Positions 46,970 through 56,568 of a stretch of DNA of 64,000 nt are shown here, in pieces. Under the pieces are notes generated by a model that worked only from the letters and a program-made list of their open reading frames with translations, did no database searches and had not been told where the DNA came from. Origin of the DNA: Allostella vacuolata (GTDB lineage: Bacteria > Pseudomonadota > Alphaproteobacteria > ATCC43930 > Allostellaceae); assembly GCA_006739055.1 (NCBI GenBank), contig AP019702.1, forward strand, positions 3,373,388 through 3,437,387, written 5' to 3'. Position 1 is the first letter of the stretch. Each line of letters begins with the position of its first letter. A program made the translations under genes and the position numbers.

Positions 46970-48880
46970 ATGCGCCAATTGACCGGGGCGACCGCCCTCG
47001 CCATCGGCGTCTGGGCCGCAGCGGCGACGCTCTTCCATCTCTATACCGCCGGCTTCGGCTTCTTCGAGCCCCGCGAACAGCGGTCGATCCACCTGGCCTT
47101 CCTGCTGCCGCTCGCCTTCCTGCTCTATCCGGCGACCCCGGACCGCTCGCCCCAGCATCGACCGAGCCTGCCGGACGGCGTCATGGCGCTGCTCGCGCTC
47201 GGCTGCTGCGTCTATTCCTACCTGGAATCGCCCCGCATCAACCTGCGGTTCGAGAACGTGGACCCGCTCCTGCCCGGCGAGTGGCTGTGGGGCATCCTGA
47301 TGACGGTGCTGATGATCGAGGCGCTGCGCCGGGCCGTCACGCCCGTGCTGGCCGGCCTGGTGGTCGTCGGCATCGCCTACCTCTTCACCACCGAATACAT
47401 GCCGGGCATCCTCAACTATCGCCATCTCGCCCTCTCCGAGATCGTCGAGACGATGTACCTGCTGAACGGGATGGGCATCTTCGGGTCGATCACCGGCATC
47501 TCGTCGACCATGGTGGCGATCTTCATCATCTTCGGCGCCTTCATCGAGGGCAGCGGGATCGGCCGCCTCTTCCACAATGCCGGCACCCGGCTGACCGGCC
47601 AGCAGGCCGGCGGCCCCGGCAAGGTGGCAGTGGTCAGCTCGGCGCTGTTCGGCACCATCAGCGGCTCGTCCACCGCCAACGTCTTCACCACCGGGTCCTT
47701 CACCATCCCGGCAATGATCCGGCTCGGCTACCGGCGGCCGTTCGCCGGCGGCGTCGAGGCGTCGGCCAGCGTCGGCGGGCAGATCATGCCGCCGGTCATG
47801 GGCGCCGGCGCCTTCGTCATGGCCGAGATCACCAACATCCCCTACTCGCAGATCATCATCGCCGCCACCATCGGCGCGGTCTGCTACTTCTTCATGATCC
47901 TGGTCAGCGTCCATATCGAGGCCCGCCGCCTCGGCCTGAAGGGCGTGGCACCCGAGGACGTGCCGCCCTGGAAGGCGGTGTGGCGGGACATCCACCTGCT
48001 GCTGCCGGTCCTGGTCCTGCTGGCGCTGATGGCGATCGACTTCTCGCCGCACTATTCGGCGTTCTGGTCGATCCTGTCGGTCTTCGTCTGCTGCTGGTTG
48101 CGGCGCCACACCCGGGTCGGGCCGCGGGCCATCTGGGACATGCTGGTCGCGGGCGGCCGCAACATGGTCGTGGTGGCGCTCGCCTGCGCCGGGGCCGGCA
48201 TCTTCGTCGCCTGCCTGACGGTGACCGGCCTCGTCATCTCCCTGTCGACCGTCATCACCTCTATCTCGGAGGGCAATCTCCTCGTTGCCGGCATGCTGCT
48301 GATGGTGACGACGCTGATCCTCGGCATGGGCGTGCCCACCACCGCGGCCTACATCATCGGCGCCTCGATCGGGGCGCCGATCCTGGTCAAGCTCGGCGTG
48401 CCGGTGCTGGGCGCGCACCTCTTCGTGTTCTATTTCGCCATCCTGGCCGACGCGACCCCGCCCGTCTCGGTCGCCTCCTATGCCGCCGCATCGATCGCCA
48501 AGGCCGAGCCGATGCAGACCGGCCTCGTCGCCTTCCGCCTGTCCCTGGCGGGCTTCGTCATCGGCTACAGCTACCTCTACACGCCGAGCCTGATGATGAT
48601 CGGCCCGGTCGACGAGATCATCGGCCAGATCGCCGTCAACCTGGTCGGCCTCACCATCCTGGCGTCGGCCATGTTCGGCTATTGCCGCTGGCGGGTGCAC
48701 TGGCTGTGGCGGCCGCCGCTGGCGGCGCTGGCCCTGGTCACCGTGCTGATCGAGACCTATCCGGTGTGGCCGCGGGTGGGGTTGCTCGCCGTCGTGCTTG
48801 CCATGCTGGTCTGGCTGCCGCAGGTGTTCGCGCTCGGGTCCTTCGGGACGAACCCCATCCCAGCCGAGGCGAAGAAATGA
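46970..48880 (+). CDS. TRAP transporter fused 4TM-12TM permease
   Basis: Fused membrane subunit of the second TAXI TRAP system, 636 aa. The N-terminal four helices (to about residue 160) are followed by the DctM-like domain with [18 protein letters not shown] (about residues 222-239) and [15 protein letters not shown] (about 455-469). AGGAGG lies 6 bases before ATG 46970; a GTG just before it is a less likely start. It is placed 76 bases after the binding-protein stop, behind a terminator. Its stop overlaps the SDR start by four bases, so permease and SDR are translationally coupled. Confidence 0.94.
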   Translation: MRQLTGATALAIGVWAAAATLFHLYTAGFGFFEPREQRSIHLAFLLPLAFLLYPATPDRSPQHRPSLPDGVMALLALGCCVYSYLESPRINLRFENVDPLLPGEWLWGILMTVLMIEALRRAVTPVLAGLVVVGIAYLFTTEYMPGILNYRHLALSEIVETMYLLNGMGIFGSITGISSTMVAIFIIFGAFIEGSGIGRLFHNAGTRLTGQQAGGPGKVAVVSSALFGTISGSSTANVFTTGSFTIPAMIRLGYRRPFAGGVEASASVGGQIMPPVMGAGAFVMAEITNIPYSQIIIAATIGAVCYFFMILVSVHIEARRLGLKGVAPEDVPPWKAVWRDIHLLLPVLVLLALMAIDFSPHYSAFWSILSVFVCCWLRRHTRVGPRAIWDMLVAGGRNMVVVALACAGAGIFVACLTVTGLVISLSTVITSISEGNLLVAGMLLMVTTLILGMGVPTTAAYIIGASIGAPILVKLGVPVLGAHLFVFYFAILADATPPVSVASYAAASIAKAEPMQTGLVAFRLSLAGFVIGYSYLYTPSLMMIGPVDEIIGQIAVNLVGLTILASAMFGYCRWRVHWLWRPPLAALALVTVLIETYPVWPRVGLLAVVLAMLVWLPQVFALGSFGTNPIPAEAKK

Positions 48881-49635
48881 CGACCATCACCCGCACCATC
48901 CTTCTGACCGGCGCCGCCACCGGCATCGGCAAGGCGATCGCCCGCCGGCTCGCCGCCCCCGGCGTGGGGCTGGTGCTGACGACCAAGGGCAATGCCGCGG
49001 GCCTGGCCGCGGTCGCGGCCGAGGCCGAGGCGAAGGGGGCGTCCGTCGCCCAGGTTCTGGGCGACCTGACCGAGGCGGAGACCGCGCCCAGGCTGGTGGC
49101 GACCGCGGTCGACCGCTTCGGCGGCCTCGATTCAATCGTCTCCAACGCCGGCTTCGCCGACCGGCGGCGCTTCGGCGAACTCGACATCGAAGGCTTCGAG
49201 CAGTCGATCGCCGCCATCCAGAAGGCCTTCTTCCGCCTGGCGACCGCCGCCCTGCCGCACCTGGAGCAGTCCACGGGTGGCCGGGTCGTCGCCATCAGCA
49301 CCTTCCTTGCCCATGTGTTCAAGCTGGGCGGCGGCATCTTCCCGGCCTCGGCGTCGGCCAAGGCGGGGCTGGAGGGGCTGGCCAAGTCGCTGGCGATCCA
49401 GCTGGCGCCGAAGGGCGTCACCGTCAACGTGGTGGCGCCCGGCTACATCGAGAAGGAACCCGGCACCCACAGCTCGCTGACGCCGGAACAATGGACCCAG
49501 GTATCCGGCCGGATCCCGCTCGGCCGCATCGGCCGCCAGGACGAGATCGCCGCCATGGTGGCCTTCCTTCTGTCGCCCGATGCGAGCTACGTTACCGGGC
49601 AGGTCGTCCATGTCGACGGCGGGCTGACCCTCTAG
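48877..49635 (+). CDS. SDR family protein without the catalytic tyrosine
   Basis: Short-chain dehydrogenase/reductase fold, 252 aa, of the 3-hydroxybutyrate dehydrogenase-like group. The nucleotide motif TGAATGIG (residues 11-18), SNAGF (89-93) and the catalytic-type Ser141 (AISTF) are present, and Lys162 is in the right place, but the Tyr of YxxxK is Ser158 (sequence PASASAKAG). C-terminal [14 protein letters not shown] is normal. Oxidoreductase activity would need another residue, so it may act differently or only bind a nucleotide. Coupled by ATGA to the TRAP permease. Confidence 0.85.
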   Translation: MTTITRTILLTGAATGIGKAIARRLAAPGVGLVLTTKGNAAGLAAVAAEAEAKGASVAQVLGDLTEAETAPRLVATAVDRFGGLDSIVSNAGFADRRRFGELDIEGFEQSIAAIQKAFFRLATAALPHLEQSTGGRVVAISTFLAHVFKLGGGIFPASASAKAGLEGLAKSLAIQLAPKGVTVNVVAPGYIEKEPGTHSSLTPEQWTQVSGRIPLGRIGRQDEIAAMVAFLLSPDASYVTGQVVHVDGGLTL

Positions 49636-49686
49636 GGCTGTCCGGCGGGGCTGGGCGACGTCCAGCCCCGCCACGGAAGCAGCCCT
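49634..49686 (+). other. Long nested hairpin in the aspartate dehydrogenase leader
   Basis: An inner perfect 11-bp stem, GGCGGGGCTGG (49644-49654) with CCAGCCCCGCC (49662-49672), is enclosed by an outer 7-bp stem AGGGCTG (49634-49640) with CAGCCCT (49680-49686). The likely ribosome site GGAAG (49675-49679) is in the internal loop, and the ATG is at 49692. The structure can hide or space the start site of the next gene; no T tract follows. Confidence 0.55.
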
Positions 49687-49691
49687 ACCCC

Positions 49692-50510
49692 ATGTCCCAA
49701 ACGATGCGCATCGGCCTCGCCGGCTTCGGCAATGTCGGCCAGGACCTCGCCCGCCGCCTGACCGCGGGCGCCATTCCCGAGGCGACCCTGGTCGCGGTCG
49801 CCGCGACCGACCTCGCCAAGGCGGCCGGCAACGCCGCCGCGATCGACGCCGGGATCCGCGTCGTGCCGCTGGCCGAGCTGGCCGGCCTCTGCGACGTCGT
49901 CGTGGAATGCGCCACCGCCGACGCCTTCCCGGAGATCGCGCGCGCGGTGGTCGGCGCCGGCAAGCTGCTGGTCGCGGTCAGCGTCGGCGGGCTGCCGAAC
50001 TGCCCGGAGCTGGTCGAGCTGGCCCGCACCCATGGCGGCCGGGTCAAGGTCGCCTCCGGCGCCCTGCCCGGGCTCGACATCATCCGCAGCGTCAAGGAAG
50101 GCACCATCCGCAGCGTGCAGCTGACGACGCGGCTGCGGCCCAACTCGCTGGCGCACGAGGCCTACATCATCGCCCAGGGCTTCGACTTCACGACCCCGCC
50201 GGCCCAGGCGGTGAAGGTGTTCGACGGCAGCGCCGGAGAGGCCGCGGCCTCCTTCCCGCGCCATTTCAACGTCGCCGTGACGCTGAGCCTGGGCGGCATC
50301 GGCTTCGACCGCACGCGCGTCACGGTCTATTGCGACCCGGACGTGCCGGGCGCCATCCACCAGGTCGACGTCGAGGCCGACGACGCCAGCCTGACCCTGA
50401 TCAGCCGCAACCGCCCCTCGCCGACCAACCCGCGCACCAGCCGGATCGTCGCCCCCAGCATCCTCGCCGCGCTGCGCAGCCTGGTGGACCCGATCGTCGT
50501 CGGCAGCTGA
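49692..50510 (+). CDS. Aspartate dehydrogenase-like (NadX family) oxidoreductase
   Basis: NAD(P)-dependent L-aspartate dehydrogenase family, 272 aa. The Rossmann motif IGLAGFGNVG (about residues 8-17), ECATADAF, the SGALPGLD segment and NVAVTLSLGGIGFDRT match AspDH. ATG 49692 is chosen; the frame continues upstream across the SDR gene but not as family sequence. The known reaction converts L-aspartate and NAD to iminoaspartate or oxaloacetate plus ammonia. In this operon, behind a racemase-family gene and transporter, a catabolic role in amino acid breakdown is more likely than NAD synthesis, as no nadA or nadC is near. Confidence 0.87.
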   Translation: MSQTMRIGLAGFGNVGQDLARRLTAGAIPEATLVAVAATDLAKAAGNAAAIDAGIRVVPLAELAGLCDVVVECATADAFPEIARAVVGAGKLLVAVSVGGLPNCPELVELARTHGGRVKVASGALPGLDIIRSVKEGTIRSVQLTTRLRPNSLAHEAYIIAQGFDFTTPPAQAVKVFDGSAGEAAASFPRHFNVAVTLSLGGIGFDRTRVTVYCDPDVPGAIHQVDVEADDASLTLISRNRPSPTNPRTSRIVAPSILAALRSLVDPIVVGS

Positions 50511-50516
50511 CCGGCG

Positions 50517-51314
50517 ATGCTCCTCGAACTCGGCATGCTGCTGGTGAAGATGATCTTCACGGCGGCGGTGGTGGTCGGCGCCTCGGTGGTGGCGGAGCGG
50601 TCGGGACCGCTGCTGGGCGGTGTCATCATCAGCCTGCCCATCTCGTCCGGGCCCGGCATGTTCTTCCTGGCGCTCCAGGCCGAGGACCGGTTCATCGCCG
50701 ACAGCATCATCTATACGCTGGCGATGAGCTCGGCGATTGCGGTGTTCCTGATCGTCTATCCGCGCCTGGCGGTGCGCTACGGGGCCTTCACCAGCGTCGG
50801 CGGGGCGCTGCTGGTGTGGTGCGGCGTCGCCTTGATCGTCCAGCGGCTGCCGCTGCAGTTGTGGTCGGCCCTGGGCCTGACGCTGGCGGCCTTCGCGCTG
50901 GCGATCTGGATCCCGCGCCCGCCCGGGCTGCGGCCGCCGCCGCGGCCGGTCGGCGTGTCGGGGCTGGAGCTGGTCGGCCGCGCCCTCATCACCGGCGGCA
51001 TCATCGCCACGGTGGTCAGCATCAGCGCGCTCATCGGGCCGCGCGCGACCGGCATCCTGATGGCGTTCCCGACCGCCTTCACCGCCATCGCCTTCATCAT
51101 GCACCGTCGCCATGGCGGCGGTGCGGCCGCGGCCACGCTGCTCTCCAGCACCGTCGGCATGCTATCCTTCCTCGCCTATCTGATCGCGCTGTACCTGCTC
51201 ACCATTCCGATCGGTGCGCTGCCGGCGCTGGGCGTGGCCCTGTGCGTCGCGGCGATCGCCTCGACCGGGATCGCCCTCGTCGGGCGCCGCCGGGCGCTCG
51301 CCCGCCGCCGTTGA
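50517..51314 (+). CDS. Multi-helix inner-membrane protein with internal repeat, family unassigned
   Basis: A 265-residue membrane protein with about eight hydrophobic segments. Two half-repeats are visible: ERSGPLLGGVIISLPISSGP near residues 27-46 and IGPRATGILMAFPTAFTAIA near 178-197, each a Gly/Pro-containing re-entrant-like stretch after a positively charged turn. This layout recalls small transport proteins of the drug/metabolite or GlpM-like type, but I do not recognise the family. It starts 6 bases after the aspartate dehydrogenase gene and 22 bases before the VOC gene, so it could export a product of the pathway. Confidence 0.7.
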   Translation: MLLELGMLLVKMIFTAAVVVGASVVAERSGPLLGGVIISLPISSGPGMFFLALQAEDRFIADSIIYTLAMSSAIAVFLIVYPRLAVRYGAFTSVGGALLVWCGVALIVQRLPLQLWSALGLTLAAFALAIWIPRPPGLRPPPRPVGVSGLELVGRALITGGIIATVVSISALIGPRATGILMAFPTAFTAIAFIMHRRHGGGAAAATLLSSTVGMLSFLAYLIALYLLTIPIGALPALGVALCVAAIASTGIALVGRRRALARRR

Positions 51315-51336
51315 GACCAAGCCAGGAGACCGGACC

Positions 51337-52269
51337 ATGACCCCCACCGAAGCCCATGCGATCGCCGCCCGGCAGGTCCCGACCGGCGACCAGGTCGTGC
51401 TCGACCACCTGGCCCACTGGGTCCCCAACGAGCCGGCCGCGTCGCGGCGCCTGGCCGCGCTGGGCTTCACCATGGCGCCCTTCTCGCACCAGGTGACGCG
51501 GGCGGCGCCGGACGCGCCGCCGGTGTCGGCCGGCACCGCCAACCGCACCATCATGCTGCGCGAAGGCTACATCGAGATCCTGACCACGACCGGCGACACC
51601 CCCAACGCCCGCACCCTGCTGGCCGGCATGGGCCGTTATGTCGGCGTCCACCTGATCGCCTTCGGCCTGGCCGACCCGGATGCGACCGCCGAGCGGCTCG
51701 CGGGCGCGGAGTTCAAGCCCCTGCCGGTGGTCCGCCTCGAGCGCGAGATCGAGACCGAGGGCGGCGGCGCCGGCCATGTCCGCTTCCAGGTCCTGCGGGT
51801 AGCGCCCGACGCCATGCCCGAGGGCCGGGTGCAGTTCTGCCGCCACCTGACGCCGGAGAACATGTGGCAGGGGCGCTGGCTCGACCATGCCAACGGCGCC
51901 GTCGGCCTGCGCTCCATCCTGATCGCATCCGGCGACCCGGAGGAAGCCGCCGAGCGCTTCGGCCGCTTCACCGGCCGCCCGCCGGTGCGTCGCGACGACG
52001 GCGCCTGGCTGCTGGCCTTCGACCGCGGCAGCATCGTCATCGCCGACCAGGAACAGGCCCAGCGCCTGCTGCGCGCCCCCATCCCGGCCCTGCCCTGCAT
52101 GGCCGCCTATGCGCTGACGGTCGCCGACCCGGACGCCACCCGCCAGCATCTGGTCGAGAACAAGGTCGCCTTCACCGACATCGATGCCGCCATGCTGGTC
52201 GACGGCGGGCCCGCGCTCGGCGGCCAGATCGCCTTCATGCCGGAGGGGGCGGAGGCGCCCTGGGAATAG
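51337..52269 (+). CDS. VOC superfamily (glyoxalase/dioxygenase-fold) protein
   Basis: Cytoplasmic metal-binding beta-alpha-beta protein of 310 aa with two VOC modules. The first begins VVLDHLAHWVPNEPAASRR (about residues 28-46, candidate His ligand), the second in the MAAYALTVADPDATRQHL region (about 245-265). This layout matches the Glyoxalase_3-like domain proteins rather than extradiol dioxygenases. ATG 51337 has GGAGA about 8 bases upstream. It ends the racemase-TRAP-SDR-aspartate dehydrogenase operon. The VOC fold covers isomerases, lyases and dioxygenases, so the reaction is not assigned. Confidence 0.82.
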   Translation: MTPTEAHAIAARQVPTGDQVVLDHLAHWVPNEPAASRRLAALGFTMAPFSHQVTRAAPDAPPVSAGTANRTIMLREGYIEILTTTGDTPNARTLLAGMGRYVGVHLIAFGLADPDATAERLAGAEFKPLPVVRLEREIETEGGGAGHVRFQVLRVAPDAMPEGRVQFCRHLTPENMWQGRWLDHANGAVGLRSILIASGDPEEAAERFGRFTGRPPVRRDDGAWLLAFDRGSIVIADQEQAQRLLRAPIPALPCMAAYALTVADPDATRQHLVENKVAFTDIDAAMLVDGGPALGGQIAFMPEGAEAPWE

Positions 52270-52294
52270 GCCCGGCCGGCCGGGACCGGCTCCG

Positions 52295-53752
52295 CTACAC
52301 GAACAGGAAGTCGTCGGCCTGAAGCTGGGCGCGCGTGACCCCGACGAGGACGAGGCTGTTGCCGCCGCCGAGGTCGACATGGGCGGTGGCCTGGTCGGCA
52401 TGCACGATGTCGACGATGCGGGCCAGCAGCGACGCGAAGTCGCTGGCCGGCGTGCCGTTGATACCGGCGGGCAGCTCGATCCGAGAGGGGCCGTCGGCGA
52501 AACCCAGGATCACGTCTCGGCCATGGCCCTGGCCGATGGCGAAGATGTCGCCGTCGGCGTCGCCCTGCATGGTGTCGTCGCCGAGGTCGCCCGACATCCG
52601 GTCGTGCCCCGGACCGCCGATCAGCAGGTCGTCGCCCGGTCCGCCGAAGAGTGTGTCGTTCCCGCCGCCGCCATGGACCGTGTCGGCACCGATGTTGCCG
52701 TTGAGGTGCCAGTCGTCCCCGTCGCCGCCGTCGACCAGATCGTTGCCCTGGCCGCCCCGGACATAGTCGGCGCCGGCGCCGCCCAGGACGGTGTCCTCGC
52801 CCCGGTTGCCGTTGACGTCGTCGTCGCCCTCGTCGCCATTGATCGTATCGTTGTCGTCGCCGCCGAGGATCAGGTCGTTGCCCTCGTTGCCGCGCAGCGT
52901 GTCGGCCCCTGCCTCGCCCAGGATCAGGTCGTTCCCACCGACGCCGCGCGCGCCATCGTCCCCGGCGCCGAGCAGGATGGCGTCGTCGCCGCCCTGCCCA
53001 TGCATCCAGTCGGTGTTCTCGGTGCCGACGATCGTATCGGCGGACTCGCTGCCATAGGTCATGTTGCCGATCGTCCCCGGCTCCGACATGCCGTAGGCAT
53101 ATTGCAGCGCCCGGATGTCGAAGGGGCCGAGTACCGCCGGCCAGCCGCCGCTGGCGCCGAAGTAGTAGGACATGATCGTGTTGTCCCGGTTGTCCAGTTC
53201 CGGCGGCAGGTAGGGCGGTGGCGGCGGGGCCCTCGTCCCGCTGTTGTAATTGCCCGGATGGGCCAGCCCCACCGCATGGCCGATCTCGTGAATCAACGTC
53301 CCGTAGACCCCGCCGCCCGGCAGGACCGGCTGGAAGACGATGCTCTCGCGCGCGTCGAGCCACACGTCCCCGCCGCTCTCCGTATCGAGCCACACGTCGT
53401 TGGCGCTCACCAGGCCGAGACGCGGATAGTTGGCGCGCCCGATGGCGCCTCGGGTGAGGTCGTCGCTCATGCCGAAGCGGATCAGGCCACCAGCCCCGGC
53501 ATCGTCGACTTCGACGAAGCGCAGGTTGGAGACGGACTCGTAGTGCTTCAGGATTTCCCGCGTCGCGTCCTTGAGGCTGTCGGTGAACTCGGCGAAGAGG
53601 CCGGCCGCGGCATAGTCGGGAAGCCGGGTCATGAAGGAGTAGGTGACCGTCATCGGCGTGCCGACGATCTCGCCCGAAGCGGTGTTCCACAGGCGCAGCG
53701 TCGGCCGGCGGATCAACGTGCCCACGATCGGGTCGTTGCTCGTGGTGTCCAT
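52295..53752 (-). CDS. RTX-type zinc metalloprotease (M10/serralysin-like)
   Basis: Secreted protease of 485 aa. The zinc site HEIGHAVGLAH is at residues 155-165 (His155, Glu156, His159, His165) and the Met-turn is in TIMSYY (Met194). A Pro-rich loop (about residues 174-184) separates them. Residues about 250-420 are Gly/Asp-rich RTX nonapeptides of the GGxGxD type that bind calcium, and the C-terminus lacks charged tail residues in the style of type I secretion substrates (ends DDFLFV). I start at ATG 53752, preceded by AGAGG; the frame continues upstream without a ribosome site. No ABC/MFP/OMP exporter genes are nearby. Confidence 0.9.
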   Translation of the reverse strand: MDTTSNDPIVGTLIRRPTLRLWNTASGEIVGTPMTVTYSFMTRLPDYAAAGLFAEFTDSLKDATREILKHYESVSNLRFVEVDDAGAGGLIRFGMSDDLTRGAIGRANYPRLGLVSANDVWLDTESGGDVWLDARESIVFQPVLPGGGVYGTLIHEIGHAVGLAHPGNYNSGTRAPPPPPYLPPELDNRDNTIMSYYFGASGGWPAVLGPFDIRALQYAYGMSEPGTIGNMTYGSESADTIVGTENTDWMHGQGGDDAILLGAGDDGARGVGGNDLILGEAGADTLRGNEGNDLILGGDDNDTINGDEGDDDVNGNRGEDTVLGGAGADYVRGGQGNDLVDGGDGDDWHLNGNIGADTVHGGGGNDTLFGGPGDDLLIGGPGHDRMSGDLGDDTMQGDADGDIFAIGQGHGRDVILGFADGPSRIELPAGINGTPASDFASLLARIVDIVHADQATAHVDLGGGNSLVLVGVTRAQLQADDFLFV

Positions 53753-53944
53753 GGGAACGACCTCTCGGGGACGGCGTGGGACGCGGAGGCTTTCCAGGCC
53801 GGGCGCGCGCTGGCACGTTAGCGGTAAAGGGAACGGACACAACCCACGGTTTGGTCCAGATAGCCTGGAGTTCGGCGATTTCCGGGGGTTCATTCGTCCG
53901 ATCTGGACGCAGTCGAGGGACGCGCCGGCGGGAGCGCCGGTCCC

Positions 53945-54570
<626 letters not shown>

Positions 54571-54635
54571 GCCCGGACGGGCCGGGCGGACCATGGTAAA
54601 TGGACCGGATTCGGGGGCGGTTGCGGAGGACCGGC

Positions 54636-54920
54636 ATGCAGGGCAGCTTCATGCGCTATGCGGCGATCTGGGTGCTGGTCCTGGCGACGATCTATATCGG
54701 CGACCAGCTGGTCCGCGACCTGTGGCTGATCGGCGACGAGCCCCGCGCGGTGACCGCCCGGGGCGAGCTGGCGCCCGCCGAGCAGCACACGATCGCGCTG
54801 TTCGAGAACGCCGCGCCGTCGGTCGTCTACATCTTCACCGAGGGCGCGCTGGTCTCCACCCCCCAGGGCCGGACGCGGCAGAGCGGCACCGGCACCGGCT
54901 TCCTGTGGGATGCGACCGGC
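54636..54920 (+). pseudogene. HtrA/DegP-type protease, N-terminal anchor fragment (inverted)
   Basis: Starts at ATG 54636 with GGAGG about 6 bases upstream. It encodes an N-terminal membrane anchor (about residues 7-25) and the start of the protease domain: HTIALFENAAPSVVYIFTEG and SGTGTGFLWDATG, where family members go on to the His of the catalytic triad. Homology stops at 54920, just before the GMC oxidoreductase ribosome site. Its orientation is opposite to the C-terminal half at 53945-54570, with 65 bases of leader between. The simplest history is inversion of promoter plus N-terminal half with loss of the middle. Confidence 0.85.
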
Positions 54921-54939
54921 CGACCGCCCGGAGAGGCGC

Positions 54940-56544
54940 ATGTCCCCGCAGGAGTTCGACTATATCGTCGTCGGTGCCGGATCGTCCGGCTGCGTGCTGG
55001 CCAACCGGCTGTCGGCCGACGGCCGCAACCGGGTGCTGCTCCTGGAGGCGGGGCCGAAGGACACCAACCCCTGGATCCACATCCCGGTCGGCTATGTGAA
55101 GAACCTGCGCAACACCGCGGTCAACTGGTGCTACGAGACCGAGCCCGACCCCGGCATCAACGGCCGCAAGTCCTTCTGGCCGCGCGGGCGGGTGCTGGGC
55201 GGGTCGAGCTCGATCAACGGCCTCATCTACATCCGCGGCCAGCACGAGGACTACGACCACTGGCGCCAGCTCGGCAACCGCGGCTGGAGCTTCGAGGACT
55301 GCCTGCCCTACTTCAAGCGGGCCGAGCGGCAGGAGCGTGGCGCCTCGGACCTGCATGGCGCGGACGGCCCGCTCAGCGTCGAGGACCTGCGCCAGAAGCA
55401 CGAGCTGTGCGAGGCCTTCATCGAATCCTGCGAGGCGATCGGCATCCCGCGCAACGACGACTTCAACGGCTCCCTGCAGGAGGGGGCCGGCTACTACCAG
55501 CTGACCAACCGCAACGGCCGCCGCTGCTCGGCCGCGGTCGCCTACCTGCGCCCGGCCAAGGGCCGCACCAACCTGGTCATCGAGACCGAGGCGCTGGCCG
55601 GACGGGTGCTGATGGAGGGCAAGGCCGCCGTCGGAGTCGAGTACCGGCGCCGCGGCGAGGTGCGCCAGGCCCGGGCCCGGCGCGAGGTGATCCTGTCGGG
55701 CGGGGCGATCAACTCGCCGCAGCTGCTGCAGCTGTCGGGCATCGGGCCGGCCGAGCATCTGCGCCAGCATGGCATCGCGGTGGTGCATGACCTGCCCGGC
55801 GTCGGGAGCAACCTGCAGGACCATTTCCAGGCACGCATCGCCTATCGCTGCACCCGGCCGATCACCGTCAACGACGACATCCGCAGCCTGTGGCGCACCT
55901 TCCGCATGGGCCTCGAATACGCCACCCGCCGGACCGGGGCCATGACCATCGGCGCCGGCCAGGCCGGCCTCTTCGCCCGCACCCGGCCGGAACTGGCCAC
56001 GCCCGACGTGCAGTACCACTTCATCCTGTTCAGCTCCGACGGGGCCGGGCTGACGCCCCACCCCTTCCCCGGCTTCACCAACTCGGTCTGCCAGCTGCGG
56101 CCGGAGAGCCGGGGCACGGTGATGATCCGCAACGCCGACCCGGCCACGCACCCGTCGATCCGGCCCAACTACCTGTCGACCGAGACCGACCGGCGGACCA
56201 TGGTCGACGGGCTGAAGCTCGCCCGGAAACTCGGCGAGCAGGCGCCGCTCGCCGCCTACGTCGCGGCCGAGCACATCCCGGGGCCGGGGGTCGCGTCCGA
56301 CGCCGACCTGCTGGAGTTCGCCCGCCAGACCGGCTCCACCATCTACCACCCGACCAGCACCTGCATGATGGGCCAGGGCCCGGGTGCCGTGGTCGACGAG
56401 GAGCTTCGCGTGCACGGCATCGGCCGGCTGCGCGTCGTCGACTGCTCGACCATGCCGACGGTCGTGTCCGGCAACACCAACGCCCCCGCCATCATGATCG
56501 GCGAGAAGGCGAGCGACCTCATCCTCAACGCCAAGGCGGCCTGA
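54940..56544 (+). CDS. GMC family FAD oxidoreductase (choline dehydrogenase-like)
   Basis: Flavoprotein that oxidises an alcohol to aldehyde, 534 aa. The FAD motif VGAGSSGCVLANRLS is at residues 11-25, the GMC signature RGRVLGGSSSINGLIYIRG near 86-104, and the active-site His470 (IYHPTSTCMMG) and Asn514 (SGNTNAPA) are kept. I use ATG 54940, which has GGAGAGG about 4 bases upstream. The gene begins 20 bases after the broken htrA fragment, so its promoter may have changed by that event. The ThDP enzyme gene follows after 24 bases. Substrate not known; choline-like alcohols or other polyols are possible. Confidence 0.92.
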   Translation: MSPQEFDYIVVGAGSSGCVLANRLSADGRNRVLLLEAGPKDTNPWIHIPVGYVKNLRNTAVNWCYETEPDPGINGRKSFWPRGRVLGGSSSINGLIYIRGQHEDYDHWRQLGNRGWSFEDCLPYFKRAERQERGASDLHGADGPLSVEDLRQKHELCEAFIESCEAIGIPRNDDFNGSLQEGAGYYQLTNRNGRRCSAAVAYLRPAKGRTNLVIETEALAGRVLMEGKAAVGVEYRRRGEVRQARARREVILSGGAINSPQLLQLSGIGPAEHLRQHGIAVVHDLPGVGSNLQDHFQARIAYRCTRPITVNDDIRSLWRTFRMGLEYATRRTGAMTIGAGQAGLFARTRPELATPDVQYHFILFSSDGAGLTPHPFPGFTNSVCQLRPESRGTVMIRNADPATHPSIRPNYLSTETDRRTMVDGLKLARKLGEQAPLAAYVAAEHIPGPGVASDADLLEFARQTGSTIYHPTSTCMMGQGPGAVVDEELRVHGIGRLRVVDCSTMPTVVSGNTNAPAIMIGEKASDLILNAKAA

Positions 56545-56568
56545 AGCCGCGACCCAGGGAGCGACCCG

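Noticed and set aside
52271-52284. CCCGGCCGGCCGGG palindrome between the VOC and RTX protease genes
   Set aside because: Perfect but made of CCGG only, which arises often by chance at this GC content; no loop or T tract to support a terminator.
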